Notes: generated from the sequence alone by a model not told the origin. A stretch of 64,000 bases of DNA from Piromyces finnis (GCA_002104945.1 MCFH01000022.1:248001-312000), one strand, 5' to 3'. Positions 10,355-22,595 are shown, numbered from the stretch's first letter. A program made the numbers and translations.

Positions 10355-11203
10355 TTATAAAAAGAAAATATTAAAGAGAATAAAACCAACTAATAAAGCA
10401 ATTTTCTTATCATATGAAATTGATTCACCAAAATTTGATTGTTCTACATTGATATCTTTATTATTTGAAGAATTTTCATTTTCATTAGAATTATTATTTA
10501 TAATATTACCGTTTGTTACACCTCCGTCGGATACAGAATTTGTTGATGAATCAAAATTATTTTGTATTTTATCGTTTGAACCGGCAATTCCAGAGTTTGG
10601 ATTACTTGTAGTACCTACTTTATTATTTACATTTGGACTTGTATTTATTTCATTGGTTTTATCATTGATATTTTTAATAGCATTAGTATCCGTACAGGTT
10701 AAAAGTTCATATTGTAATTTGAAATTTTCGGAAAAACTTTCAATTTTATTAGGATATTTTAAATTATAATATTTTTCTTTTGCTGCGACATAGCTATTTG
10801 TTACTTCAGTACAAACCTTACTATGACATGCATTTAGTATATAATCATTTTCATTTACTGATGTATCTGTAGAGATATCAATGTAATATTGACCAACAGG
10901 ACATCTTTTATTTGTTTCATCAGCTTGACAAACAGCTTTAGCTTTTTCACGATGATAATGAATTGTGACTATGTCTAATTCATCATAATCTGCATTTAAT
11001 ACCTTATCCGGGTTATTATAATAATTTTGACATTTTTCAGAGGTGAAAATTGCATTACAAAATGTTTGACTTTCTTCTTCAGAAGACGGAATAGAATTAC
11101 ATTCACCATATGTGTTCAAGTAACTGTCTGTGGCTGAATTAACAAAATTTATAATACTACCAAGTGATGATAATGTCGTTAATATGAAAATAAATGACTT
11201 CAT
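10355..11203 (-). CDS. Secreted, eight-cysteine, probably GPI-anchored protein
   Basis: I do not recognise a named family. The 282-residue product begins with a signal peptide (about 1-23, MKSFIFILTTLSSLGSIINF then VNSA). The mature N-terminal half holds eight cysteines (ECNS, TFCN, EKCQ, AVCQ, KRCP, NACH, KVCT, LTCT), enough for four disulfides. Residues about 180-260 are a low-complexity Asn/Ser/Gly-rich stalk. The last 17 residues are hydrophobic after a KK pair (KKIALLVGFILFNIFFL), which suits a GPI-attachment signal or a single C-terminal membrane anchor. The layout suggests a cell-surface protein projecting a disulfide-bonded head. Single exon. Confidence 0.7.
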   Translation of the reverse strand: MKSFIFILTTLSSLGSIINFVNSATDSYLNTYGECNSIPSSEEESQTFCNAIFTSEKCQNYYNNPDKVLNADYDELDIVTIHYHREKAKAVCQADETNKRCPVGQYYIDISTDTSVNENDYILNACHSKVCTEVTNSYVAAKEKYYNLKYPNKIESFSENFKLQYELLTCTDTNAIKNINDKTNEINTSPNVNNKVGTTSNPNSGIAGSNDKIQNNFDSSTNSVSDGGVTNGNIINNNSNENENSSNNKDINVEQSNFGESISYDKKIALLVGFILFNIFFL

Positions 11204-12121
11204 TTTTCTAATATTACAATTTTTATAAAAAAAAAATATTTATTTTTTCTTTTTTTTTTTTTTTTTTAAAATGAAAAAAAAAAATTATGAAATAAAGTAC
11301 AATATAAATATTAAAATTCAATATAATGAATTTATTAATTCAATATATGTATATTTTTTAAAAAAAAAAAAAAACCTATAATTAAAAATATTAATTATAA
11401 ATTATAGATATATTTACAATGACTTAATTTATAAATATTTAAATTTCAAAGTTCATTTTTTTTTCCTCTCTTTCTTTTATTTGGTATAAACCATTAATAA
11501 TTTTTATGATAATCAATAATAACAATAATTAAATAAAATAATGTATAAAGAAAGAGAAATTTTATTGAACATTTATTTCTTTAATTATTAATGTCCATAC
11601 TTCATTTTATTCTTTTCATTATATTTTTTGATACTATGATTAATTGGTGTATTAATTAAATCAACTTTACAAATTATAAATAAAATTAAATAAAAAAATA
11701 TCTCCCAATTAATATAAAAATCTGACAGCAGTAAAAAATAATAATAGTTAAAAATTTTTATTTTATTAATGTTTTTTTTTTTTTTAAGAAAAAGTACATT
11801 TTTATGGTTTATTTTTAAAAAGATATTCTATTAAAATTATACTTTAGTTTTTTTTTTTTTTTTTTATCCAATTTATTCATAGGAAATATTGTAAATACAT
11901 TTATTTTTTAAATTTGAATAATGTTTAATTGTTTAATTATTATTGATTATTAATTTATTCAAAATTGTAGGAAGGATTCTTGTAAAAAAAAAAAAAAAAA
12001 TATTATTTATTCTTTTCTTTTTGACTTTTAAAAAATTTTATTTGTTTTTCATTGTAATATTAAATACCTTATTTAGTTTAATAAAGTGTACATAGAGATA
12101 GATTTTAATTAAAAAAAAAAA
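11204..12121. other. Intergenic, AT-rich
   Basis: Lies between two minus-strand genes, upstream of the secreted-protein start and downstream of the aldo/keto reductase stop. Only homopolymer runs and AT-rich DNA are visible. Confidence 0.5.
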
Positions 12122-12997
12122 TTAAATCATATTAATAGGACGACGGATGGTTGGTGCTGGGAATTCATTATCAAGTCGTTGTACGTCTTCTTCACTTAAC
12201 TTAATTTTATCACTAAGAACGTCATAATTATCACATAAATGTTTGATTTGTGTAGATTTAGGGATTGTTATATAGTTGGGTTGGGAATGAACAAATGCTA
12301 ACATAATTTGATAGATTGTGCAATTGTATTTTTCGGCAAGTTCTAATATTAATTCATTTTTAAAAATAGAACGATCTCTTACAATTGTTCCTGCTCTTGC
12401 CAAAGGTGAATATGCCATTAATGGGATACCAAATTTAACAAGTTCAGTATCTGCTTCTCGAGAAGCAATATGATATAATACTTGATTAACTACACAATTT
12501 TCACCGTTTGGTATACTTAAAAGTTCTTCCATATCTTCTACATCAAAATTAGATACACCCCAACGTTTTATTTTTTTTTCTTTTACTAATTTTTCCATAC
12601 AATAAACTGTTTCACGAAGAGGAATACTACCACGCCAATGTAATAAATATAAATCTAAATAATCTACCCCTAAACGTTTTAATGAATTTTCACAACTACG
12701 GAAAATATTTCTTTTTCCAGCATTGAATGGATAAACTTTTGACACAATGTAAAGATCTTCTCTTTTTACAATTCCATTACTAATTGCCTTATTTATAGCT
12801 TTACCTACTACTTTTTCTGCACCACCCTCACCATACATTTCAGCAGTATCAAGCAATCTTATTCCTAATTCAATACTTTTATATATAGATTCAACTTCTA
12901 AATCTTTTTCATCTTCCATTTCTCCCATTTCCCAAGTACCAACACCACCTTTTGGTATTAAACTACCATCTTTTAATTGAATTGTTTGTAAACCCAT
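12122..12997 (-). CDS. Aldo/keto reductase, bacterial-like
   Basis: NAD(P)H-dependent carbonyl reductase of 291 residues, a normal length for the superfamily. The catalytic tetrad is present: D50 and Y55 (LLDTAEMYG), K87 (IVSKVYP) and H120 (LLHWRG). The substrate/cofactor barrel motifs GVSNFDVEDM and the phosphate-binding segment IPKSTQ near the C-terminus are also visible. The overall sequence reads like the YeaE-type reductases of anaerobic bacteria more than typical fungal AKRs, so lateral transfer from a gut bacterium is plausible but unproven. It has no intron and no targeting signal, so it is probably cytosolic. The substrate cannot be told from sequence. Confidence 0.9.
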   Translation of the reverse strand: MGLQTIQLKDGSLIPKGGVGTWEMGEMEDEKDLEVESIYKSIELGIRLLDTAEMYGEGGAEKVVGKAINKAISNGIVKREDLYIVSKVYPFNAGKRNIFRSCENSLKRLGVDYLDLYLLHWRGSIPLRETVYCMEKLVKEKKIKRWGVSNFDVEDMEELLSIPNGENCVVNQVLYHIASREADTELVKFGIPLMAYSPLARAGTIVRDRSIFKNELILELAEKYNCTIYQIMLAFVHSQPNYITIPKSTQIKHLCDNYDVLSDKIKLSEEDVQRLDNEFPAPTIRRPINMI

Positions 12998-13299
12998 TTT
13001 TAATTATTTATAATTCATATATATAATATATATAATATATATATTTTATTTAATTCTTTTTGAATTCTCTTAATTTTAAATGAAATGTATTTTTTTAACA
13101 ATATTTAATTGTTATTTTAATTTATATTTTTAAATAAAACAAACTAGTACGTTATGAGAAATTATTGGTTGAAATAATAGATATTAATAATAATATAATT
13201 TTAATAGATACATAATTTATTATTATTATAATAATAAAAAATAAAAATAAAAATAAAAATAAAAATTAATAATAATATTTATAAAGAAATAATAATAAA
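12998..13299. other. Divergent promoter region
   Basis: Short AT-rich gap between the divergently transcribed aldo/keto reductase (-) and EF-Ts-like (+) genes. It presumably carries both promoters. No specific motif recognised; a (TATAA)-rich and a (AATAA)n-like stretch lie next to the two starts. Confidence 0.4.
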
Positions 13300-14271
13300 A
13301 TGAATGGAAATATAATAAAAAACTCAACTAGATTAATAAACAAATCTCAATATTCAGTATCCACTAATTGTTTAAATAACATTTACAAAAAACTTTTTTA
13401 TTCTACAAATGCTAATAATAAAGGTTTATTGGGATTAGTATTAAATCAGGATGGAAGAGGTGGTTGTCTTATTGATATTGGAGCTCGTGAACCATTAATA
13501 ACTCGAAGTGATTATTTTAAAAGATTTACAAAACGTGTAGGAGCAACTTCTCTTTTTCTCGGTAAAGATATAAATGATATAGGTATAGATAATACTTCTT
13601 TAAATAAAAAAAAAACCAATAAAAAGAAAAAATCAAAAGCTGGTAAGCTTCAAATGATTGATATTCAAAAATTATTAGTTAGTCCACTTTTACCCCACCC
13701 GGATGCCGATCCTGTAGATACTTTTGAATTTGAATTTCAATTAGTTAAAGAAGCTCTTGATAATTGTTCATGGAAACTTAATGATTCATTAGAAATTCGC
13801 CGTTCAGTAATTTCTCAACATGCAGCAAGAATAGTTACTGGAGGTTTTATTATGACAGCACCAAAAAATGGATCAATTAATAATCCATATGATATTCTTA
13901 ATGCCATGTCAGAAGTATCAGATGAAGATAAGGAATTACAGGACCAAGGATTTGGTGAATTGGCTACAATGTTAACTCTTTCTTTAAAAGGTAAAAGATC
14001 AAAAGCTGTTTCTGTTTGTAGAAAAATGTCAAGATTTGCAAATCAATTAGCGAAACATATAACAATTTTTAATCCTCGTTACATTTCTGAGGAAGAATAT
14101 AAAAAAGAAACAAAGAAAACAGAAGTTCCAGAAGAAGATAAAGAAAAAATATTATTAAATCAAAAATTCATGTTTGATAACGAACAAACTGTAGCTGAAG
14201 CAATTGAAACTGTAGAAAGCATTGATGAAGTTAAGGTTACTGTATCTTCATTTGTTCGTTGGACATTATAA
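13300..14271 (+). CDS. Divergent organellar elongation factor Ts-like protein
   Basis: EF-Ts family member of 323 residues; normal EF-Ts is the nucleotide exchange factor of EF-Tu. Residues 1-40 are rich in Lys, Arg, Ser and Asn with no acidic residue and end LFYS/T, like a mitochondrial or hydrogenosomal presequence. The EF-Ts core starts at about K41 (KGLLGLVLN). Its later parts are recognisable: NQLAKHITIFNPRYISEEE at about 250-268 matches the conserved AxHIAxxNPxYL region, and the end (LLNQKFMFDNEQTVAEAI, then VTVSSFVRW) matches the EF-Ts C-terminus. Two key parts are missing or changed. The N-terminal UBA-like EF-Tu-binding domain is absent, and the TDF motif is EPL (residues 64-66), removing the Asp-Phe pair that drives exchange. 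A Lys-rich insert lies at 105-115. Activity on EF-Tu is therefore doubtful. Confidence 0.75.
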   Translation: MNGNIIKNSTRLINKSQYSVSTNCLNNIYKKLFYSTNANNKGLLGLVLNQDGRGGCLIDIGAREPLITRSDYFKRFTKRVGATSLFLGKDINDIGIDNTSLNKKKTNKKKKSKAGKLQMIDIQKLLVSPLLPHPDADPVDTFEFEFQLVKEALDNCSWKLNDSLEIRRSVISQHAARIVTGGFIMTAPKNGSINNPYDILNAMSEVSDEDKELQDQGFGELATMLTLSLKGKRSKAVSVCRKMSRFANQLAKHITIFNPRYISEEEYKKETKKTEVPEEDKEKILLNQKFMFDNEQTVAEAIETVESIDEVKVTVSSFVRWTL

Positions 14272-14328
14272 AATAAATATTTAAAAAACTATAATTTAAG
14301 AATAAATTTAATTGTATATTAAATTTAA

Positions 14329-14407
<79 letters not shown>

Positions 14408-15074
14408 TAAGAATAATAATAATAATAAAAAGAAATATTTTTTTTTTTAAAAAAGTAATAGACCAATTTATATAATTGGATCAAAGGATGTTATTAAAGA
14501 TTCGACAATCTAGTGAGAGTGAGAGAAAAATAGTCAATATTTTTCAAAGAGTTACTTAATCTATGAAAGAGATGTAGTTGATAGTTAAAGTAAAACAATA
14601 TTATTTATAATAGAATAAATATATAAAACAAATAAAGTTTTTAAATATAATTAGAAAAAAAAACAACGACCTAACCTTTTGATTTTTTTTTTTTTTTTAA
14701 ATGGATCATTTAGTATTTATTCTACATTTTATATTTAATTAATATAAATTAATTGTAATACCACCTGTAGAATAATATATATATAAATTTTTTTTTTTAC
14801 AATGTATGAAATGATATATTATGATTAAATCTTAATTTTAAACAATATACCAAAATAAAAAAACAATATAATTAATATAAATTAATAAATGTATCAATAT
14901 ATTATTTTTTAATTGTCTTTCTTGTATTTTTTAAAACTATAAAAAAAAAATTTTTTTTTTTTCATCATTTTCTCTTCATTTTAACTTTTTATTTATCAAT
15001 TTATATAAAAGAATTTTAAATAAAAATCTTGGAATTTAAAATAATTCAATTTTAAAATTTAAAAGAAAAAAAAA
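14272..15074. other. Intergenic with (AAT)n microsatellite
   Basis: Starts with an AAT/TAA microsatellite at about 14329-14405 and is otherwise AT-rich DNA. It contains the upstream region of the thiamine gene. I looked for a TPP riboswitch-like core before the start and did not see one. Confidence 0.5.
14329..14405. repeat. (AAT)n microsatellite
   Basis: About 25 consecutive AAT triplets just after the EF-Ts-like stop codon, followed by a short interrupted continuation to about 14429. Confidence 0.9.
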
Positions 15075-16907
15075 ATGGTTAAAGATATTGATATTTCTTT
15101 ATATTTAGTTACTGATTCTTCACTTGTTCCAAAAGGCAAAACTTTAGCTCAAGTTGTTGAAGAAGCTATTGAAGGAGGTGTTACCTTTGTTCAACTTCGC
15201 GAAAAAGATTGCGAAACTCGTGAATTTATTGAAAAGGCTTTTGAAATTAAAAATGTATGTCAAAAGCATAATGTCCCATTCGTTATTAATGACAGAATTG
15301 ATGTTGCTTTAGCTGTTGATGCTGATGGTATTCACCTTGGTCAAAAAGATATGTCTATTGAAATGGCTAAGAAAATTTTAGGTCCAAACAAAATTATTGG
15401 TATTACTGCTGAAACTAATGAACAAGCTATTGAAGCTGCTAAGGCTGGTGCTGATTATATTGGTAGTTTAGCTATCTACCCAACTCCAACTAAGGATATG
15501 GGTGAAAATTTCAAGGGTTTAGGAAAGGAAGGTCTTGTTGACTTATTAGATACTCTTTATGAATATGATATGAAGGTTGTTGCTATTGGTGGTATTAATG
15601 CTACTAATTTGGATGAAATTGTTGATTATTGTAATAAGAACATCAAAAAGGGTAAGAATTTAGATGGTGTTGCTATTGTTTCAGCAATTATTGCTGCTCC
15701 AGATTCAAAGAAGGCCTCTGCTGAACTTGCTTCTATGATGGCTAAAATTGAAAAGGTTAATACTGAAACTCTTAATGCTGCTACTCCAGACTACGAAATT
15801 GTTAAGAAGGTTGGTGAAGCTTTATACCGTATTAAGGAAAATTCACCATTAATTCATACTTTAACTAACTTTGTTGTCATGAACGATACTGCTAATGGTA
15901 CAATTGAAATTGGTGGTAGTCCATGTATGGCACATGCTGTTGGTGAAGTTGAAGAATTTGCTACTATCGCTGGTTGTGTTGTTATAAATGTTGGATCTTT
16001 ATCACCAGAATTTAATGATTCTTTCTATTTAGCAGGAAGAGCTGCTGAAAGAGCCGGTACTCCAGTTGTATTTGATCCAGTTGCTGCTGGTGCTACTCAT
16101 TATCGTTTAGCTACTTGTAAAAGTCTTCTTTCTTCATTTAAGGTTACTGTTTTAAAGGGAAATGCTGGTGAAATATCGGCTATTGCTGGTTTTGGTGGTG
16201 CTGTTTCTAAGGGTGTTGATAGTACTGGTACTGTTGAAAAACCATATGAACTTGTTTCTAAATTAGCTACTAAACTTAATACTTGTGTATGTATGACTGG
16301 TGCTGTTGATTATATTAGTGATGGTAAAAAAACTATTTCTCTTCATAATGGTGATAAAATGCTTGAAAATATTACTGGTTCAGGATGTACTGTTGGTAAC
16401 TTAGTTGGTAAGTTTAAAATAAAATATAAAAATGAAATGTTTATCCTTAGAAAAATAAAATTTTTAATTCAAAGAAATCAATTATCCAAAAATAACAATA
16501 ATAATTTTAAAAAAAAAAAGAAAAGCAATTACAATTTTTTGAAATTTAATTCAAAATTTTAATTAATTTTAAATTGCATACAACTAATTCAGAATGACAA
16601 GTTGGAATAAATTATTATTATTATTATTTTGGAGACTTTTTAAATAACCTAAACAAAAAATATTTTTTAACTTTTTTTTTTTTTTTTTTTTAAAAAAATA
16701 GGATGTTTCGCTGCAATAGAAAAAGATCCTGTAATTGCTGCTGCTGGTGGTGTATTATCTATGAGTATTGCTGCTGAATTAGCAATGAAGCAACCAATCG
16801 TTCGTGGACCAAGAACTTTCTTTGCTGCTCTACATGATGAACTTTATCTTTTAACAGCTGAAAAGTTCCAGAAATATGCAAAGATTCATGTTGAATCATG
16901 GGAATAA
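15075..16907 (+). CDS. THI6: Bifunctional thiamine-phosphate synthase/hydroxyethylthiazole kinase
   Basis: Fungal ThiE-ThiM fusion of 512 residues. The N-terminal half (about 5-225) joins HMP-PP and thiazole phosphate to thiamine phosphate; the C-terminal half (about 240-510) phosphorylates hydroxyethylthiazole. ThiE motifs: FVQLREKD, FVINDR, DGIHLGQKD and PTPTKDMG. ThiM motifs: GGSPCMAHA, VINVGSL, FDPVAAGAT, KGNAGEI and the active-site loop ITGSGC with C438. Two exons, 15075-16407 and 16702-16907. The donor is GTAAGT and the acceptor ATAG; the junction restores VGNLVG-CFAAIEKDP. Without splicing the frame runs on into Lys/Asn-rich intron translation. Cytosolic; works in de novo and salvage thiamine synthesis. 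Confidence 0.95.
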
Positions 16908-19839
16908 ATTAATAACTTTTAAAATATAAAATAGATACCATAGTTTAATTTTTTACTTCAAAAAAAAAAAAAAAAATACCATATCTATAGATTTAATATT
17001 TATAAATATTATATACCACAACTAAAAAAAAAATTTCCAAAGAAAAAAATAGATTCTTTTGTTAATATTTTGTATTTCTTTTAAATAATTAATTATTATT
17101 ATTATTATTAAATAATTAATAATAATAATAAAAAAAAATACATATTTCTTCTTTACTAATAAAAAAATATTATTAGAAGAAAATTAACAAAAGAAAAAGG
17201 TTTTATTTTAAAAGTAAAAAAAAAAAAAAACATTAATGTTGAATTTAAAATCAAACCAAAAAAAAAAAAATAAAATAAAATAAAAAATAAAAAATTAAAA
17301 AATTAATATTTTGTTATAATTTTTTTTTCTTTCTTTTTTCTTCTTTTCATTTTCTTTCATTGTAATGACTTTTTTGAATGAAAATTTACTTTTTTTTTCC
17401 AAGATTATTTAAAATGATGTTATTCTCTTATCATTCCTAGAGTTTTTTTTTTTTTTTTGTTTGTTTTGATCCGATTATAGGGTAAAATAAGATTATCCAT
17501 ATTTTATTCATTCATCGATGACATCTATTGTTTTTTTTTTTTTTTTAGGTTTTTAGATTTTAACCCTAAAAATTTCATAATATCGATTCCATTCAAAATT
17601 CGACTATAATCATTTAAATATTATATACTATCTTATATATATATATAAAAACTCCCTTAATTTTCAATGTTTGAGAATTTTAATAAATAAATTGTTTGTA
17701 CCCTATGCAATCATAATTCATGTATTAATTTTTTTTTCACCTTTATTTTTTTTATACATTAAATTTTTCACTTCCACTTTGAGTATTGTTTTATTATTGG
17801 ACGCCATCTACAATCAACTTAAAATTTTGTAAAAATATATATCATTGATCAAATAGATAAAGTTTTTTTTTTACCATATAAAAAAAAAGGTTTCTAATTT
17901 TTATATTTCTTTTTTTTTTAATAATAAATATTTTCTTATAAAAACTGTTTTTTCTTTCCTTTTTTTTCCCTATACTTTTTATATCATGTAAAAAATAATA
18001 GTTTATGAAGATTTATATAAATAAATTGTTATTTCTTTTTCTTTTAATCAATATCCTTTATCTATATGAAAATAATAATACCTTCTGGTTTTATTTTGAA
18101 AAGATACTGTTATACTTTTAACTTTTTTTTTATAAAATTTTTTTTTATTGTGCTTTCTTTCTCATCTTACAAATTGACTCTTACTACAACAAAAAGTATA
18201 TATTATTTTTCTCTAAAAAATTTACAGAATTGAAAAAAAATAAACATCTATTTTCATTTATTACTTTTTGTTTATTATAATATAGTTTATTAATAAGAAA
18301 AAGCATTGTTTCATATTTTTAATTCTTTTGAATAAATTAAAACCAAATGTTTACTCTGAGATAAATTTTAATCATAGCTTCCTGCATTTTTTCGTTTCTA
18401 ATACCATAACTTTCAGGTCAAATTTATGTTCATTTTGTGTAATAATCATTATTTAATAATATTTATTGTAATATTCAAATATTCCGAATATGAAAATATC
18501 ATATTTCTTAAAAGACTTTTCCAGTTTCTTTATATAACAATATTTTTCTTTTCCATTTATTTTACTTCCTGATAATAAAATCTTTATCCCATTGTTATTA
18601 TCATAAGGTGAAACTTCCAAATTTATTATGTGTTATTGAAAACCTTAAAAAGTATTTATGTTGGAGGTTTGTTCCATTACTTATTATTATAACTAAATAG
18701 TTTGTATATTTCTATTTAATACCTTATGATACAAATATAATATCATGTTTTATTCAATTTTTATGAAAAACTTTCTACACTTTCAAATATTTCCTTTTTC
18801 TAATTAAAAGTAAAAGGAAAAAGAAATTAAAAATTAAAAAGATTTATCCTCCATTATATACTTTTTTTTTTTTTTCGTTTTTTAATGAGTAATAAAAATT
18901 CATTGGCTTAGGATGATAACATTTGATGGTTTTAAAATCATTGCCATGTTTTAAGTTATTGCCATGAAAGAGTTAAAAATTTATACAAGAAAAATAAATA
19001 TTAAATTTTAAAGGTTGCTTTTTTTAATTTGTACGACATAAAATTTACAGAAAAAATTAATTTTATACCAAACTTTTTTTTATAAATTTTTTTAAAAGTT
19101 ATATAAAAAATCTCTTTTCAACCATAAAATATACATATACATTATGTATATACATTATATATACATTGCATTACAGTTTACATTATTATTTTCTATAAAA
19201 AATAATGTATTAAATAGTAAAAATATATTTAAATGTAATATTATTATTTTTTTTTTTTATTATCAAAAAGAGAGTAATGAATATAATAATATAGACCTTT
19301 TAACAGAGTTATGTATATAATTTAAGCATTTATAAAATAAATAGTATATTATACATATTATTCATTTGATTTTTACTTTATTTTAAAAGATATTTTATAT
19401 TCAATTATTTATTTTTTATTTTTTTATTTTTTATTAAATAAAATACTTCATATATATAATCGCTTTTTTTTTTTTTTTTTTTTTTTTTTGAATATTAAAT
19501 ATTTGCAAAAAATTAAAAAACAAAATTAAAATGAAAATTCGATAAAAATTATGTTTGAATACAACTTTTTTTTTTATACATATATATTATTTTTTGAATA
19601 AAAAGATCATAATTTTTTTTTTTATTATTGTTATTATTATTATTATTATTTTTATTTCTGATATAAAAAAATTGGTTAAAATAACTTATTATTTTATGTA
19701 GCTTATCAAAAAGTTCTAAATTATTAAATATTGTATTAAAAATTGTTTTTTTTTTTTTTTTTTTTTTTTTGGTTATATATATACATATATATATAATGTT
19801 AAATTTTAGAGTTTATTATGATAAATTTTGGATAAATAT
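16908..19839. other. Large intergenic region without a recognised gene
   Basis: About 2.9 kb between the convergent thiamine and arginine genes. Dense homopolymer runs (for example T runs near 19462-19489 and 19746-19770). I see no open frame with protein-like composition, no tRNA-like box pair and no long repeat. Confidence 0.5.
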
Positions 19840-21495
19840 CTAAGATCTGTAATCAGCATTAATGTGAACATATTCAACACTGAAATCACAAGTGTACATT
19901 CTAGCTTCTTCCTTACCAAGACCTAAATCAATATCAAATAACATTTCTTCTTCCTTTAAAATGGAAGAAGCAACTTCTTCATTAAGATCATGTGGTTCAC
20001 CATTCTTGAAAATAGCTAACTTCTTTTTACCGTCAGCAGAACAGATGTTAAGAGAAACCTTGTTAGCTTCAATATCAACACCACTGTAACCAACAGCACA
20101 AATAATTCTACCCCAGTTGGCATCTTCACCAAAGACAGCAGTTTTGATTAAGGAAGAATTAGCAATAGCTTCACAAACAGTCTTAGCTTCTTCAAATGTA
20201 CGAGCATTCTATATTTTAATGATTGTATTACATTAAATATTTTAAAATTATATTCCATAATAATAAAATATGTATCTATTTTATTTTAAAAAAAAAAAAA
20301 ATAAATAAAAACATATAAATTAGCTTTTTACTTACTCTAACTTGAACTGTAATGAATTTAGTGGCACCTTCACCATCACGAACAATTAACTTGGAAAGTT
20401 CAGTGGCAAAATCGGTTAAGGCTTGTTGAAATTGAAGGTATTCTTCTGAATTTGGATCATCAATAATGATATCAGCATATTTACCAGTCATAGCAGCACC
20501 ATTAGCTAAAACACAGAATGAATCATTAGTAGACATATCACCATCAACACTAATAGCATTGAAAGAACGTTGAGCTGCGAAATTTAAAGCCTTTTGTAAA
20601 CATTCTTGAGAAACACGAGCATCAGTATAGATGGTGGAAAGCATAGTAGCCATGTTTGGATGAATCATACCAGCACCCTTACATAAACCGGCAATACGGT
20701 ATTCACAACCATTACGAAGACGGTAAGTGTTAGAAAGAAGCTTTGGAATAGTATCAGTGGTCATGATAGAAGTAGCAGCTTCCATCCATGAATCATGAGA
20801 AGTACCAACCTTTTTAAATAAGGCAGAAATACCACTCTTAATCTTATCCATATCTAATGCTTTACCAATAACACCAGTGGACATAACTAAGGTTTCCATA
20901 GATGGGTTAGTAGTACCGGAACACTTGGTAACAGTCTTACTAACTTCACGAGCATCCTTTAAACCATCTAAACCAGTACAAGCATTGGCACAACCAGAGT
21001 TAATTAAAATACCTTTTATATATAACAGATAAAAATTATTAGTTATTAAGCTATTTTTTCAAAAATTTTAATTTCCATCATAAAAATAAAATATTAAGAA
21101 AACTAAAAAAAAAAAACTTTTTAAAATTTATTCATAAAAATATATAGTTGTAGTTAATAAAAATATTTACCTAAGAATTTTTTGTCTGGTTGTTGGCTAA
21201 GAAGTTCACGATCTAAAACAACTGGAGCAGCCTTAAAAGCATTAGTAGTGAAAATACCAGCACCAGTACATGGATATTCAGATTGAATTAAAGCAAGATC
21301 TTTAATATTATTTTTTTTTAAACCACAGTGAACACCACCAGCTTTAAAACCTAAAGGATAAGTACCGGAAGTTGGAATATAACGCTTCTTTGATTCAGAA
21401 GATATAAAATTAACATTGTTTAATAAATTTAAAGCAAGTTTTCCATTTTGGAATAACTTGTTCTTTAAAGAAGAGGAATTTAAAAATAAAGACAT
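19840..21495 (-). CDS. ARG7: Arginine biosynthesis bifunctional protein ArgJ (ornithine acetyltransferase)
   Basis: 456 residues from three exons, read 21495-21171, 21012-20336, 20208-19840 with GT-AG introns in matching phase. It transfers acetyl from N-acetylornithine to glutamate in the cyclic arginine pathway and may also use acetyl-CoA. The self-cleavage signature KGAGMIHPNMATML is intact; cleavage falls between A230 and T231, making T231 the catalytic N-terminal nucleophile of the beta chain. The C-terminus has the family motifs FGEDANWGRI and AVGYSG. The first 35 or so residues (basic, Ser/Asn/Leu-rich) look like an organelle presequence, as in mitochondrial fungal ArgJ; here that would mean the hydrogenosome. 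The yeast counterpart is ARG7, so the symbol is by analogy. Confidence 0.93.
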
Positions 21496-22595
21496 CTTTT
21501 ATATCATATATTTATTTGAGTTTTTATTTTTTTTTTTTTGAAATTTTTTGTTTAATTGAAATATTTCAATGCATTTTATTGAATGGTATTTATAATGAAT
21601 ATTAATTTCCATAGTACATATATATAATTATATTAATAGGGAAAAAAAAAAAAAAAAAAGGAATGTATATATTAATTAAAATGTTCTTGGATTTCTTATT
21701 TAAAAATTTATATTTTTAAATTTATTTTTTTTTTTAAATTTGAATATATAATATATATATATACTTATAATACTTTTTTTTAAAAAAAAATAAAATATTA
21801 TATATTTGTTTAATATACTTTTTTTTTTTATTTTACCTTTGAATAAAGGAAATGAAATAATTATATAGAGGTGAAATATAAAAAAAAAATAATTTTTATA
21901 TATTCTTTGTTTAAAAATTAATATATAATATTTTAAAGATTAATCTTAATTATTATAGGTTATAAAATTTATGATTAAACTAAAATATATTACAATTACA
22001 TTATAAATATATAATTAAAATGTAATACATAATAATTTTTCAAAAAAAGTAAAAAAAAAATATATATGTATTTTTCAAGAAGTAATAGCAACTAAAAAAA
22101 AAAAAATCAATGGTATTATTTTAAAAAATATAAAAAGTTCTCTTTAGATAAACTATTGAAATTACTATAAAATAATGTTTTTTTTTTTTTTTTTCGACAC
22201 TTTATAAATTTATTTTTATTATAAAAGCATTGATGGTGGTAGTAAAAGTCAAATTATCTATTTTTGTTTTTAGTATTACAAAAATTAATTTTAGAAAATG
22301 ATAGGTTACTATTTATTACATTCTTTATTTTTATGATACATTATCAATACATTATATATAGAAAAATGATTCTACATCTTTGTTTGGATGATGTATAAAA
22401 TATCCCTTTCTAGAGATTACTTTAAAAAGCATATTAATTTTTATTTTTATTTTGTTTTTTAGTTTGTTTTTTGAGCTTGTTTTAATAATCCATATGTATT
22501 TTTTAATATGGTTTTTATATTGGCTAATATAAAATATGTATTATTAACATAGTATTATAGTTTTTCTTTTTTTTTTAGTTTTTTAAATTGTTAAA
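21496..22595. other. Intergenic, AT-rich
   Basis: Lies between two minus-strand biosynthetic genes. Only AT-rich sequence and homopolymer runs; nothing coding seen. Confidence 0.5.

Noticed and set aside
14700-15074. TPP riboswitch upstream of, or in the intron of, the thiamine gene
   Set aside because: I found no CUGAGA/ACCUGAU-like core in the upstream region or in the 16408-16701 intron.
16408-16562. C-terminal Lys/Asn-rich extension of the thiamine enzyme
   Set aside because: A consensus GTAAGT donor at 16408 and the conserved ThiM continuation at 16702 show that this is intron sequence.
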